Shown here one piece after another: positions 26,766-35,723 of a DNA stretch of 64,000 bases. Each line of letters opens with the position of its first letter. The stretch's first letter is position 1. Source of the DNA: Colwellia_A sp047621305 (lineage in GTDB: Bacteria; Pseudomonadota; Gammaproteobacteria; Enterobacterales; Alteromonadaceae); NCBI GenBank assembly GCA_047621305.1, contig JBLHNB010000018.1:1-64000 (forward strand), read 5' to 3'. Made by a program: the position numbers and the translations under genes. The notes below the pieces were generated by a model. That model saw only the letters and a program-made list of their open reading frames with translations. It was not told the DNA's origin and ran no database searches.

Positions 26766-27653
26766 TTACTTTTTAGCTTTGCTTGTATCTTTCAAATAGT
26801 GGAAAAAATCACTATCAGGTTTTACGACCATGATATCGTTTTTACTATTAAAGCTGTTTTCGTACGCTTCAAGGCTTCGATAAAAACTATAAAATTCAGC
26901 ATCCTGCTTGTAAGAGTCTGCATAAACTTTAGCAGCAATGGCATCACCATCACCACGCATTTCAAAGGCACTTTTTTGAGCTTGAGCAAGCATAACCGTT
27001 ACTTTTGCATCAATAGTTGCACGAATGATCTCCGATTGCTCTTGACCTTGTGATCTATGTTCTTTAGCTACAGCAGTACGCTCTGCACGCATGCGCTCAT
27101 ATATAGAAGCACTTACTTCCGTGGGTAAATTAATCGCTTTAATACGAACATCAACCACGTCAATTCCAAGCTCATCACGTGTGCTTGCGGTACTTTCTAA
27201 TGCTTTTGCCATTATAGAGTCGCGATCACCTGAGACTATTTCTTTAATCGTACGCGTACCAAATTCAGTACGTAAGCCATTATTAACTTTTTGTTTTAAT
27301 AAGGCTTTTGCGTTATCGATTGAACCTGACGTACGTAAATAGTACGTTGAAAAATTCACGATTTTCCATTTAACAAATGAATCAACCATTAAATCTTTCT
27401 TTTCTGATGTTACAAATCGATCCGGTGCTTCATCAAGTGTTTGTATACGTGCATCTATTTTTTTGACGGAGTTAATGAATGGGAATTTAAAGTGTAACCC
27501 AGGTTCATATACTTTCATTTGACCAGATTCAGTATCACGTTTTATTTTTGAAAATTGGAAAACGATACCACGCTGTCCTTCAAAAACAACAAAAACTGAA
27601 GAGGTCACTAGCATAAATAGTGCGGCAACAATTGCAATTATAAAGTTCTTCAT
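26766..27653 (-). CDS. hflC: HflC subunit of the HflKC membrane complex
   Basis: HflC pairs with HflK in a large SPFH-domain (stomatin/prohibitin) assembly in the inner membrane that encloses and moderates the FtsH protease. The 295-residue protein has an N-terminal membrane anchor (about 4-24, FIIAIVAALFMLVTSSVFVVF) followed by the SPFH domain (QRGIVFQFSKI onward) and an alanine- and glutamate-rich helical region with ERTAVAKEHRSQGQEQSEIIRA. It starts two bases after hflK ends, so the pair is coupled, and the operon ends here. Confidence 0.95.
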   Translation of the reverse strand: MKNFIIAIVAALFMLVTSSVFVVFEGQRGIVFQFSKIKRDTESGQMKVYEPGLHFKFPFINSVKKIDARIQTLDEAPDRFVTSEKKDLMVDSFVKWKIVNFSTYYLRTSGSIDNAKALLKQKVNNGLRTEFGTRTIKEIVSGDRDSIMAKALESTASTRDELGIDVVDVRIKAINLPTEVSASIYERMRAERTAVAKEHRSQGQEQSEIIRATIDAKVTVMLAQAQKSAFEMRGDGDAIAAKVYADSYKQDAEFYSFYRSLEAYENSFNSKNDIMVVKPDSDFFHYLKDTSKAKK

Positions 27654-27655
27654 GC

Positions 27656-28801
27656 CTAGTTTCTCCCGCTATTAAATCTATCTGAACGTCCAGCACCTGA
27701 TGCGACAGGATGTGTCGAATTAGATTGTTGCGACGTTGTTACTGGAGGTATAATACTATGATTATTAGACGATTGTTGTTGCATTATCTTGTCTAATGGT
27801 AAGTACATCATGCTATTGCCACCATCAACATCAACCATGACTTTACTGGTATTACTGTAAACCGTTTCCATCGTTGACATATACATACGTTGACGAGTTA
27901 CTTCAGGTGCAGCGTGATATTCAGGTAATAATTTATTAAAGCGTGCAACTTTACCTTCAGCATCTAAAACCGTTTGTTCTTTGTAAGCAAGTGCTTCTTG
28001 CTCCATACGTTTTACACGGCCACGAGCTCTTGGTTCAATACCTCGGGCATAAGCTTCAGCTTCACGTAAATATCTAACCTCATCTTCTTGCGCAGCAATG
28101 GCATCATCAAAAGCATCTTTTACTTCTTCAGGAGGACGAGCATCTTTAAAGTTAACATCAACAATAATTAACCCTAAGTTATATGGTTCAATTATTTTGT
28201 CTAATTCTTGCCATACCGATTGACGAATAGATTCTCGACCACTGGTTAATATGTCATTCATCTTTGAATGGCCGACAACATAACGCAATGCACTATCAAG
28301 TGACTGGCTTAAACTGTCGTCAGCATTAGTGACACTGAAAACATAATTACGTGCATCAACAACGCGATATTGTATTTGCATTTCCACGCGAACAACATTC
28401 TCATCTTGCGTCAACATAAAACCAGCTGCAGGTAAATCACGTGTTGTTTGAATATCAACCGGTATAATGCGGTCAATAAAGGTCCATTTCCAACGTAAAC
28501 CTGGTTCAACATTTCCCGTATATTGACCAAACCTTAAAACGATCCCTTGTTCAGCTTCTTTAATGGTATAAAAACCACTAAAAACATACACTAATATCGC
28601 TACAATAAGAGCGATGACAAGTCCAATACTTGAAAAACTTTTTCCAGAAGCATTACCACCAGAAGATTTTCCGCCAAAAATACCACCAAACTTATTACCT
28701 AAGTCTTTTAGTAAATCGTCTAAATCTGGTGGTCCTTGATTATTACCACCTTTCTTTTTCCAGGGGTCTTTATCATTATTCCCCGGTTCATTCCAAGCCA
28801 T
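27656..28801 (-). CDS. hflK: HflK subunit of the HflKC membrane complex
   Basis: HflK forms the HflKC complex that regulates FtsH. The N terminus MAWNEPGNNDKDPWKKKGG is the glycine-rich HflK signature, followed by a membrane helix (about residues 60-80, GLVIALIVAILVYVFSGFY), the SPFH domain starting EAEQGIVLRFGQY, and a C-terminal coiled coil. I start it at the ATG of MAWNEPG, which has GAGAG seven bases upstream, rather than 17 codons earlier. The resulting 381 residues are a little shorter than E. coli HflK (419). Confidence 0.95.
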   Translation of the reverse strand: MAWNEPGNNDKDPWKKKGGNNQGPPDLDDLLKDLGNKFGGIFGGKSSGGNASGKSFSSIGLVIALIVAILVYVFSGFYTIKEAEQGIVLRFGQYTGNVEPGLRWKWTFIDRIIPVDIQTTRDLPAAGFMLTQDENVVRVEMQIQYRVVDARNYVFSVTNADDSLSQSLDSALRYVVGHSKMNDILTSGRESIRQSVWQELDKIIEPYNLGLIIVDVNFKDARPPEEVKDAFDDAIAAQEDEVRYLREAEAYARGIEPRARGRVKRMEQEALAYKEQTVLDAEGKVARFNKLLPEYHAAPEVTRQRMYMSTMETVYSNTSKVMVDVDGGNSMMYLPLDKIMQQQSSNNHSIIPPVTTSQQSNSTHPVASGAGRSDRFNSGRN

Positions 28802-28872
28802 GTTGCTCTCCACTATACTAAAATAAAATAAGGTCACTATACCTAAAGTCATTGCTCGGGTACATGATATTG

Positions 28873-30159
28873 TTATTCTTTGATAAAGCGCTCTATTGCC
28901 GCATTATCTTGCTTTACTAATCTTTGCCATTCTCGCGTCGGTAACCTTATTTTTAAGTTACCATTACCTTCTTCATCAAACTCTTCGTATTCAATACAAT
29001 CAAGTTCATATAATTTACCACGTAATTTTCCTTCACAAGGCGGTATACATAAATTATATGTAACTATTTGTTTGCCAAGGCGTTCAGATAAAGCTTCAAA
29101 TAGAAGCTCAATGCCAATACCCGTTTGCGCCGACAACCACACCCTAATAGGGAGACCACTATCATCTCTATCTATACGTGGCTCTACATCATCTAACAAA
29201 TCAATTTTATTACATATCAATAATTGCGGCACGTCACCTGCATCAATTTCATCAAGCACTTTCTGTACTTGCTCAATATTTTCGTTACGGCGGTCATCGG
29301 CAATGTCTATAACATGTAATAATAACTCAGCCTCACGTGTTTCAGTTAACGTTGCTTTAAAAGCGGCGACCAAATCATGAGGTAAATGACGAATAAAGCC
29401 AACAGTATCCGCTAAAATAACGCGACCAACATCGTCTACTTCAATTCGTCGCAAAGTCGGGTCAAGGGTTGCAAATAATTGATCTGCAGCATAAACATCG
29501 GCTTGGGTTATACAATTGAATAATGTCGATTTACCGGCATTGGTGTAACCGACTAAAGAAACCGTCGGTAATTCAGCCTTATTTCGTGCTCTACGTCCTT
29601 GATGGCGCTGCTTTTCAACTTTTTCCAGGCGTTTACGAATATTTGTCATACGCTCACGTAGTAAACGTCTATCTGTTTCTAACTGTGTCTCGCCCGGTCC
29701 ACGTAAACCTATACCACCCTTTTGACGCTCCAAATGGGTCCAACCACGTATCAAACGTGTACTCATGTGCCGAAGCTGGGCAAGCTCAACTTGCAATTTT
29801 CCTTCATGGGTACGTGCTCGTTGAGCAAAAATATCCAAAATGAGAGACGTTCTATCAATGACACGACATTGACATAATGCTTCAATATTTTTTTCTTGAG
29901 AAGGTGACAAACTATGGTTAAATAAAATGACATTGGCGTTATACATAGTAACGGCTTCAGATATTTCATCTGCTTTACCACTACCGACAAAGTATTTAAC
30001 GTGTGGTTTATCACGCTTGCCTGTGACAACCGTAAGCGCAGTTGCACCCGCTGAATCTACAAGCATTTCAAACTCTTGTAAATCTTCACGTGCGTTTTCA
30101 TCGGGTAAATCTAAATGGACAAGTATGGCTTGCTCACCGGCTTGATAACGATCAAACAA
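28873..30159 (-). CDS. hflX: Ribosome-associated GTPase HflX
   Basis: HflX binds the large ribosomal subunit and splits or rescues ribosomes under stress. The protein has the HflX-specific N domain (HALSPSQ-like NHSLSPSQEKN, RTLILD-like RTSLILDIFAQRARTHEGKLQ) and a G domain with GYTNAGKSTLFN, DTVGFIRHLPHDL and NKID. I place the start at a TTG giving MFDRYQAGEQA, as in E. coli MFDRYDAGEQA, because TTAGGT lies nine bases before it; a TTG six codons earlier is also open. It follows hfq after 39 bases. Confidence 0.93.
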   Translation of the reverse strand: MFDRYQAGEQAILVHLDLPDENAREDLQEFEMLVDSAGATALTVVTGKRDKPHVKYFVGSGKADEISEAVTMYNANVILFNHSLSPSQEKNIEALCQCRVIDRTSLILDIFAQRARTHEGKLQVELAQLRHMSTRLIRGWTHLERQKGGIGLRGPGETQLETDRRLLRERMTNIRKRLEKVEKQRHQGRRARNKAELPTVSLVGYTNAGKSTLFNCITQADVYAADQLFATLDPTLRRIEVDDVGRVILADTVGFIRHLPHDLVAAFKATLTETREAELLLHVIDIADDRRNENIEQVQKVLDEIDAGDVPQLLICNKIDLLDDVEPRIDRDDSGLPIRVWLSAQTGIGIELLFEALSERLGKQIVTYNLCIPPCEGKLRGKLYELDCIEYEEFDEEGNGNLKIRLPTREWQRLVKQDNAAIERFIKE

Positions 30160-30198
30160 ATGAGCAGTACCTAACAATAAAACTAACGTTCATTAAAT

Positions 30199-30462
30199 TT
30201 ACACATCCGAAGACAGATCAGAGTCTGATTCATTTGCTGAAGGTGTCGGCATGGTATTAACAGCACGGGAAGGTACTACTGTTGATATGGCATGCTTATA
30301 AACCATTTGGCTTACGGTATTTTTCAACAGAATGACAAATTGATCAAAAGATTCAACTTGCCCTTGTAGTTTAATGCCATTCACTAAATAAATTGCTACT
30401 GGAATGCGATCACGTCGTAAAGCATTCAAAAATGGGTCTTGTAAAGACTGCCCCTTTGCCAT
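30199..30462 (-). CDS. hfq: RNA chaperone Hfq
   Basis: Hfq is a hexameric Sm-like protein that pairs small RNAs with mRNAs. The 87-residue protein begins MAKGQSLQDPFLNALRRDRI and has the Sm1 (VAIYLVNGIKLQGQVESFD) and Sm2 (VYKHAISTVVPSR) motifs with the conserved YKH. The C-terminal tail is short and acidic (NESDSDLSSD), unlike the longer E. coli tail (102 residues). The 107-base gap from miaA could hold the usual hfq promoter, but I see no strong match. Confidence 0.97.
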   Translation of the reverse strand: MAKGQSLQDPFLNALRRDRIPVAIYLVNGIKLQGQVESFDQFVILLKNTVSQMVYKHAISTVVPSRAVNTMPTPSANESDSDLSSDV

Positions 30463-30569
30463 TGTGTGGCCCTCTTGTTATTTTTATTAAAAGTTATGTT
30501 TAAGCGTAATGCTTTTATCAATAAGTTGAGCTATTTAAACCTGTTACAAATTTAATTATACATCAATGT

Positions 30570-31532
30570 TTAAACTTTGCTTACTGTTGACAAAATTTGT
30601 TGTAAATTATTTTCATCTTCCATATTTAACCATGTTAAATTTGGCCAATTACGTAACCACGTTAGTTGTCGTTTTGCTAATTGTCTGGTTGCACAAATAC
30701 CACGAAATACCATTTCATCATGATCATATTCGTCGTTGAGGTATTGCCACATCTGACGATAACCAACACAACGAATTGCGGGTAAGTCAGCGTGTAAATC
30801 ATTACGTGCTTTCAACTCAACCACTTCTTGCTCGAAATTTTGTTCGATCATTTGGTTAAATCTTAATTCGATTCTTTGATGTAATACTTTACGGTCTGAC
30901 GGCGTAATGCCAAATTGTAAAACATCGCCGCTAAGTCTATCACCTTTAATTTCAGTTAATTGTGACAAAGTGTTACCTGTAATACGGAAAACTTCCAAGG
31001 CACGAGTTATGCGTTGCGGATCATTTTCATGAATTCTTTTTGCTGCAGTAGGATCTATCTCTGCTAGCATTTGATGCATAGCTTGCCAGCCTAATGTATT
31101 TGCTTGTTTTTCTATCTCAGCTCTAACATCTACATTAGCTTCTGGTAAAGGAGAAATGCCTTCAATTAAGCTCTTAAAATACATCATTGTACCGCCAACT
31201 AACAAAGGTATACGGCCTTTTGCTCTTATCTTCGCAATTTCAGCCAAAGCATCACGACAAAAGTCGGCAGCAGAATAACTTTGTGCCGCATCAATGAGAT
31301 TAATTAATGCATGTGGATATTCTTTTAATTCTTCATCAGTGGGCTTTGCCGTACCAATATTCATATTTTTATAAACCAGCGCTGAATCAACACTAATAAT
31401 ATCGCACGGTAAGGCATCGTATAACGCCATTGCTAACGCTGTTTTACCTGAAGCTGTTGGCCCCATTAAACAAATAACAGGAGGTAATTTGTTACTTGAT
31501 TCAATGTTCACAGAATTTAAGTCTAGCGACAT
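30570..31532 (-). CDS. miaA: tRNA dimethylallyltransferase
   Basis: MiaA adds an isopentenyl group to A37 of tRNAs reading codons beginning with U. The 320 residues carry the P-loop LMGPTASGKTALAMAL, the DSALVYKNMNIGTAKP segment (usually DSxQVY), and FPxxRCVGYRQMW-like AIRCVGYRQMWQYL. The change DSALVYK from the usual DSMQVYR is minor. It lies between mutL (15 bases) and hfq, as in E. coli. Confidence 0.95.
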   Translation of the reverse strand: MSLDLNSVNIESSNKLPPVICLMGPTASGKTALAMALYDALPCDIISVDSALVYKNMNIGTAKPTDEELKEYPHALINLIDAAQSYSAADFCRDALAEIAKIRAKGRIPLLVGGTMMYFKSLIEGISPLPEANVDVRAEIEKQANTLGWQAMHQMLAEIDPTAAKRIHENDPQRITRALEVFRITGNTLSQLTEIKGDRLSGDVLQFGITPSDRKVLHQRIELRFNQMIEQNFEQEVVELKARNDLHADLPAIRCVGYRQMWQYLNDEYDHDEMVFRGICATRQLAKRQLTWLRNWPNLTWLNMEDENNLQQILSTVSKV

Positions 31533-31547
31533 ACGTGCAAATATTCG

Positions 31548-33422
31548 TTATTTAAGTTGGCTTATTGCTGATGTGAGGTCAATAGGGACTGAATTCAAGA
31601 GCAGTTGCTCTTCAAAGTTAATCCTTAAGCTATTTTGTACTCGATCTAACAAAGAAAGTGCTTGTTGATGATCATATTGCTCCATTGACATTAATAACGA
31701 AAAGCTTATTAACCAATCGTCGTCATGCAATTTTTCTTCAACAATGTTACTCAATTGCTCGATTAACAAATGAAAACTTCGACTCACATCTTTATGCCGT
31801 AATAATGATGGAAACGCTCTTATTTGCACACTAGAATTGTTAAGTACCTTAAGTACTACACCACACTTTTCTAATTGTGTAGGATGTTGCTTTACAAACG
31901 TTATCTGTTCAGACTCTAAGGATAACCTGAGTGGCAATAACAAAGGCTGACTGATGAAGCCCTTTTGCCATCTTGAACGTAAATCTTGCACATGTAAGTA
32001 CTGCTCAAGTGATATTAACGATAGTAAACGTAGTTTCTCCTTAATTAAAATAACCGCATACTTGTATTCAACCACGTTAATTATTTTCACAGAGCCTAGT
32101 TTATCTGCATTATCGTTCGCAATAACCTCAACCCTTATTAAAGGTTTAACTGCCTCAATCATTTCATGCTCTTGAGCGATAGGCGTGATCAGCTGTTGAT
32201 AGTTTTGTACCGCTAGTTCTGAAACCTGTGGTGATTGGTAATTTACTGCTCGCGAAGCAGAGTATGTGATTTCAGGAGAGCTAACAGCAGTTAATGGCTT
32301 AATATAACTTGGTGTTTCTTGTTCTTGACCGACTTTATTTTGCTGAATGTTGTCTATGCTTTCAATTATGGAATAATCACTTTGTTGTGCAAGTTGCAAT
32401 ACGCTCTCTGCTGGCGATAATTCTATTTGCTCAGCCAATGCACGTTGGCATACCGATACAATAAAATCATGAACATAACGCCCTTGATGAAAACGTACTT
32501 CGTGCTTAGCAGGATGCACATTAACATCAACCTCACGATAATCTAGTGATAAAAATAAAACGAAAGCAGGATAAGTATCTTTAGGTAATAAGTCAGCATA
32601 TGCTTGTCTGATAGCATGATTAATTAGTTTATCTTTCATCATACGGCCATTCACATAGCTATAGCATAAATCATTTTGATTACGTGCAAACGATGGCTTT
32701 GCCAACCAGCCATAAAAATGCAGGTCGTCATGCTGGCAATCAACCTCGAGGGCATTTTCAATAAAACGTTGCCCACATATCTGCGCTACCCGTTTGCCAT
32801 ATTGACTTTTATCTTTTGCACCACGGTATTGCCGAATAACTTTTTCATTATGCGTCAAGATAAAGGTGACATCTAAACGCGCTAGCGCAATACGCTTTAC
32901 AACCTCCTCAATATGACTAAATTCCGTTTTTTCTGTGCGCATGAATTTACGACGCGCGGGAGTATTAAAGAATAAATCTTTTACGTCTATGGTAGTGCCA
33001 TCGGGATGAGCAGCGGGTAATATTTCGACTTTCATGTCTCGACCTTCAGCACAAGCTTGCCAAGCAGCAGCTTGATCTTTAGGTTTTGAAGTTAAAGTTA
33101 ATCGTGAAACTGAACTAATACTGGCAAGCGCTTCGCCACGAAAACCTAGGCTACTTATGCCCTCAAGATCATTGAGGTTTTTAATTTTACTGGTTGCATG
33201 GCGACTTAATGCCAGTGTTAATTCTTCTTTGGCAATGCCACTACCGTTATCACTAATACGAATGCGTTTAACACCGCCCTTTTCGATATCAATTTTTATC
33301 GTGGTGGCATTAGCGTCTAAACTATTTTCAACAAGCTCTTTGATCACAGAGGCAGGTCGCTCAACAACTTCGCCCGCAGCAATTTGGTTGGCCAAACGAG
33401 CCGGTAATATTTCAATGGTCAT
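31548..33422 (-). CDS. mutL: DNA mismatch repair protein MutL
   Basis: MutL couples mismatch recognition by MutS to strand incision. The 624-residue protein has the GHKL ATPase motifs KELVENSLDANA, DNGSGI, and SSLGFRGEALASI (residues about 30-105), a transducer domain with the VNVHPAKHEVRF segment, a low-complexity linker (about 335-430) and a C-terminal dimerisation domain. I see no DQHAxxER metal motif in the C-terminal domain, in line with gammaproteobacterial MutL that relies on MutH. Length matches E. coli (615). Confidence 0.95.
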   Translation of the reverse strand: MTIEILPARLANQIAAGEVVERPASVIKELVENSLDANATTIKIDIEKGGVKRIRISDNGSGIAKEELTLALSRHATSKIKNLNDLEGISSLGFRGEALASISSVSRLTLTSKPKDQAAAWQACAEGRDMKVEILPAAHPDGTTIDVKDLFFNTPARRKFMRTEKTEFSHIEEVVKRIALARLDVTFILTHNEKVIRQYRGAKDKSQYGKRVAQICGQRFIENALEVDCQHDDLHFYGWLAKPSFARNQNDLCYSYVNGRMMKDKLINHAIRQAYADLLPKDTYPAFVLFLSLDYREVDVNVHPAKHEVRFHQGRYVHDFIVSVCQRALAEQIELSPAESVLQLAQQSDYSIIESIDNIQQNKVGQEQETPSYIKPLTAVSSPEITYSASRAVNYQSPQVSELAVQNYQQLITPIAQEHEMIEAVKPLIRVEVIANDNADKLGSVKIINVVEYKYAVILIKEKLRLLSLISLEQYLHVQDLRSRWQKGFISQPLLLPLRLSLESEQITFVKQHPTQLEKCGVVLKVLNNSSVQIRAFPSLLRHKDVSRSFHLLIEQLSNIVEEKLHDDDWLISFSLLMSMEQYDHQQALSLLDRVQNSLRINFEEQLLLNSVPIDLTSAISQLK

Positions 33423-33459
33423 AATTTTTATTGTTTATTCTTTTTATAATGGCTAGTTA

Positions 33460-34773
33460 TTATGCTCGAGGAATTTTTAATGTTTGTCCAATTCTAACCG
33501 TATTCGAGGTTAAATTATTAGTGGCTTTGAGTTGACCAACCGAAACTTTATAACGCTGAGCAACAACAGATAATGATTCACCACGGCTAACTTTATGCTC
33601 TTGCACTTTGGTTGCCGCATATAAGGTACCATCGGGAGGGCTATTGGTAAAAAAATTGTCAATGGCCCTGAAAATAGCTCTTGCCAATTTCAGTTGATGA
33701 TTAGGATTATTGAGATTTCGCTCTTCTATGGGATTTGAGATAAAGCCAGTTTCAATGAGCACAGAAGGTATGTCTGATGATTTTAGTACAGCTAAACTTA
33801 AACCTTCTGGTTTTTTCTTATGGAGTTTAGTGACCTTTTTCATTTGTTTAATTACATGCTCAGCAAATTCATAACTACTGCCCATGGTATATTCTTTTTT
33901 CATATCAGCTAAAGTAATCGCTAAATTTTTATCTTTCGTTTTTTTGATGGTTTCACCCGCACCACCCAGCAGTTCTGACTCTTCCTGTCGGTTAGCAATC
34001 CAACGCGTAAATTCTGAGTTTGCGCGCCGAGTCGATTGAACTAATACCGAAGCGCCATTAGGTTTTGAAGAAGTAAAGGCATCGGCATGGATTGATATTA
34101 ATAAATCAGCTTTGTTTTCACGAGCGAGTTCAGTTTTACGATTGTGGTTAACGTAATAGTCTCCGGTACGGATCATAACCGCTTTCAACCCCTCTTGACT
34201 GTCAACCAACTTCGCTAGTTTTCTTGCTATTCTTAAAGTAACTCTTTTTTCATAGCTGCCTTTTGCGCCAATAGAACCAGGGTCTTCACCACCATGACCG
34301 GCCACAATAGCAACAACGATGTCACGTTTATTATTATTGCTGGTACTGATGACTTTACTTATTCGGCTTTTATCATATAAATCGATTACCAAGCGATTAC
34401 CATATTGACCCGCTGGAGCTAATGGAAATACGGCAAGTTGATAATTATCAGCTAATTCAAGGACTAGTCTTGTTGTGCCTTTACTTTTTGATTTACTGGT
34501 GCGAATACGCTTAATACGTTTATCGCTTTTAAGCACATTGTTTAAAGAAACAATTTTTTTGCTGTCATTAAAATCAATGACCAAACGTTGTGGGGAAGAC
34601 AAACTAAAATATTTATAATCGGGTTTTTTACTTAAATCAAATACAACGCGAGTATTTTCGGGAGCAGGCCAAACACGTATACCATTAATGTTATTCGCCG
34701 CATAAGTTTGCATACAAAAGCAAAGAAATAGTACGGCTGTAGTAAAACGTTTTTTAATTATTGTGAAGAACAT
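33460..34773 (-). CDS. amiB: N-acetylmuramoyl-L-alanine amidase with AMIN and LysM domains
   Basis: The enzyme cleaves septal peptidoglycan to allow daughter-cell separation and is activated by EnvC-type LytM proteins. Of 437 residues, 1-25 form a signal peptide (cleavage near TYA), about 30-130 an AMIN domain that targets the septum, about 148-375 the zinc amidase (AIVAGHGGEDPGSIG with a zinc His, LLISIHADAF, and ETGFISN), and 390-437 a LysM domain (VSRGESLSVVAQRYKVS). The LysM is typical of AmiB. An envC gene is also in this window. The 42-base gap to tsaE supports one operon. Confidence 0.93.
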   Translation of the reverse strand: MFFTIIKKRFTTAVLFLCFCMQTYAANNINGIRVWPAPENTRVVFDLSKKPDYKYFSLSSPQRLVIDFNDSKKIVSLNNVLKSDKRIKRIRTSKSKSKGTTRLVLELADNYQLAVFPLAPAGQYGNRLVIDLYDKSRISKVISTSNNNKRDIVVAIVAGHGGEDPGSIGAKGSYEKRVTLRIARKLAKLVDSQEGLKAVMIRTGDYYVNHNRKTELARENKADLLISIHADAFTSSKPNGASVLVQSTRRANSEFTRWIANRQEESELLGGAGETIKKTKDKNLAITLADMKKEYTMGSSYEFAEHVIKQMKKVTKLHKKKPEGLSLAVLKSSDIPSVLIETGFISNPIEERNLNNPNHQLKLARAIFRAIDNFFTNSPPDGTLYAATKVQEHKVSRGESLSVVAQRYKVSVGQLKATNNLTSNTVRIGQTLKIPRA

Positions 34774-34815
34774 TACGTACTTCCCTCAATATCGACATCA
34801 ATTCACCACTTAATT

Positions 34816-35301
34816 TTATAGTTTCAGCATTGACAGTGTTTTTTGACCTAAATTTGTTTTTGCATCAAAGCTAATCACTCGCTGTTCTTCACTATACGCC
34901 ATATTAACAATAAGATCTGCATTGGCTAACATGCCTTGCCCTTTTTCTGGCCATTCGATAAAACAACAACAGTTTTCATTAAAATAGTCACGTATTCCCA
35001 TGTATTCAAGTTCTTCAGGGTCTGACAATCGATATAAATCAAAGTGATAAACATGCCAATCATTAAGTTCGTAGGGTTCAACTAAAGTATAGGTTGGGCT
35101 TTTTACATTGCCTTTATGCCCCATTCCCTGCACAAAACCTCGTGTTAGCGTTGTTTTACCTGCACCTAAATCCCCGTTTAAATAGACAACAAGCCCCTGT
35201 TTTAGTTCAGTTTTAACTATATGTGCCAATTGAGTACCCATCGCGATGGTGGCGATTTCGTCAACTAACAAAAATGTTTTTGTTTTAAATTGCTCTATCA
35301 T
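34816..35301 (-). CDS. tsaE: tRNA threonylcarbamoyladenosine synthesis ATPase
   Basis: TsaE supports TsaBD in t6A37 tRNA modification. The 161-residue protein has the Walker A loop YLNGDLGAGKTTLTRGF, the VKSPTYTLVEPY motif, and FDLYRLSDPEELEYMG, all diagnostic. In most gammaproteobacteria nnrE lies directly upstream and is coupled; here only a decayed remnant of nnrE remains, ending 28 bases before tsaE. The promoter of the operon must therefore lie in or beyond the remnant. Confidence 0.95.
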   Translation of the reverse strand: MIEQFKTKTFLLVDEIATIAMGTQLAHIVKTELKQGLVVYLNGDLGAGKTTLTRGFVQGMGHKGNVKSPTYTLVEPYELNDWHVYHFDLYRLSDPEELEYMGIRDYFNENCCCFIEWPEKGQGMLANADLIVNMAYSEEQRVISFDAKTNLGQKTLSMLKL

Positions 35302-35328
35302 GAAAAAGTTACTGCTTCTCGTTACGGT

Positions 35329-35590
35329 CTACATTAATTGGTTTTGAATTTCTGGAGATAAATCACTAGCCAGCATAACTGTTGCCTTTGTTGTCCTTAA
35401 TTTTGTTGTCCTTAAATTTGTTGCCCTTATTTTTTGCAACAATGCCTGTAGCAAGAGCATGAATATAAAGGAAAACATATACCGCTGACAATGGTTAAAG
35501 TCATTGTATCAATAATGCAGCAATTTTTCCCAATAAAACATCGCCATCCCCCCCTGATTATTGTGGGTTTACTTCCATCAAAGTAAATAA
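35329..35590 (-). pseudogene. nnrE: Decayed 3' remnant of nnrE (NAD(P)H-hydrate epimerase/dehydratase)
   Basis: Reading the minus strand from about 35572, one frame gives VNPQ-stop-SGGDGDVLLGKIAALL IQ-stop-L-stop-PLSAVYVFLYIHALATGIVAK, and after a shift of frame VMLASDLSPEIQNQLM with a stop codon. This parallels the C-terminal end of NnrE/YjeF: NAGMASGGMGDVLSGIIGALL, VAHGAAADVLA and GMLATDLF. Position just upstream of tsaE and beside queG is also where nnrE is expected. Three in-frame stop codons and a frameshift show that it is dead; the first two thirds are deleted. About 80 residues of similarity remain. A 15-base tandem repeat lies inside. The remainder of the 422-base tsaE-queG gap has the queG upstream region only. 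Confidence 0.8.
35387..35431. repeat. Three tandem 15-base units inside the nnrE remnant
   Basis: Units TTTGTTGTCCTTAAT, TTTGTTGTCCTTAAA and TTTGTTGCCCTTATT follow each other without a gap. Fifteen bases keep the frame, so the expansion did not itself cause the frameshift. It adds about 10 residues (KFKDNKIKDN) at a loop in the NnrE alignment. Confidence 0.75.
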
Positions 35591-35723
35591 CCTGAACTCT
35601 GGATAAGCAGCACTTGCACAAGATCAGCTGCTATTTTGCTTCATTTTGTTGAACCTGTTTAAGCTAATAACCTGGCTGTGGTAAACTCGTGATAATTTAA
35701 CTATTTTCATTAAACACTCGAAT

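Noticed and set aside
28880..29380. Long open frames opposite hflX (166 and 106 residues)
   Set aside because: They lie antisense to a strongly conserved GTPase gene and have the low-complexity composition of shadows.
35427..35621. A 64-residue cysteine-rich minus-strand frame between tsaE and queG
   Set aside because: A different frame in the same place gives similarity to NnrE; this one is a shadow of the decayed gene and has no ribosome binding site.
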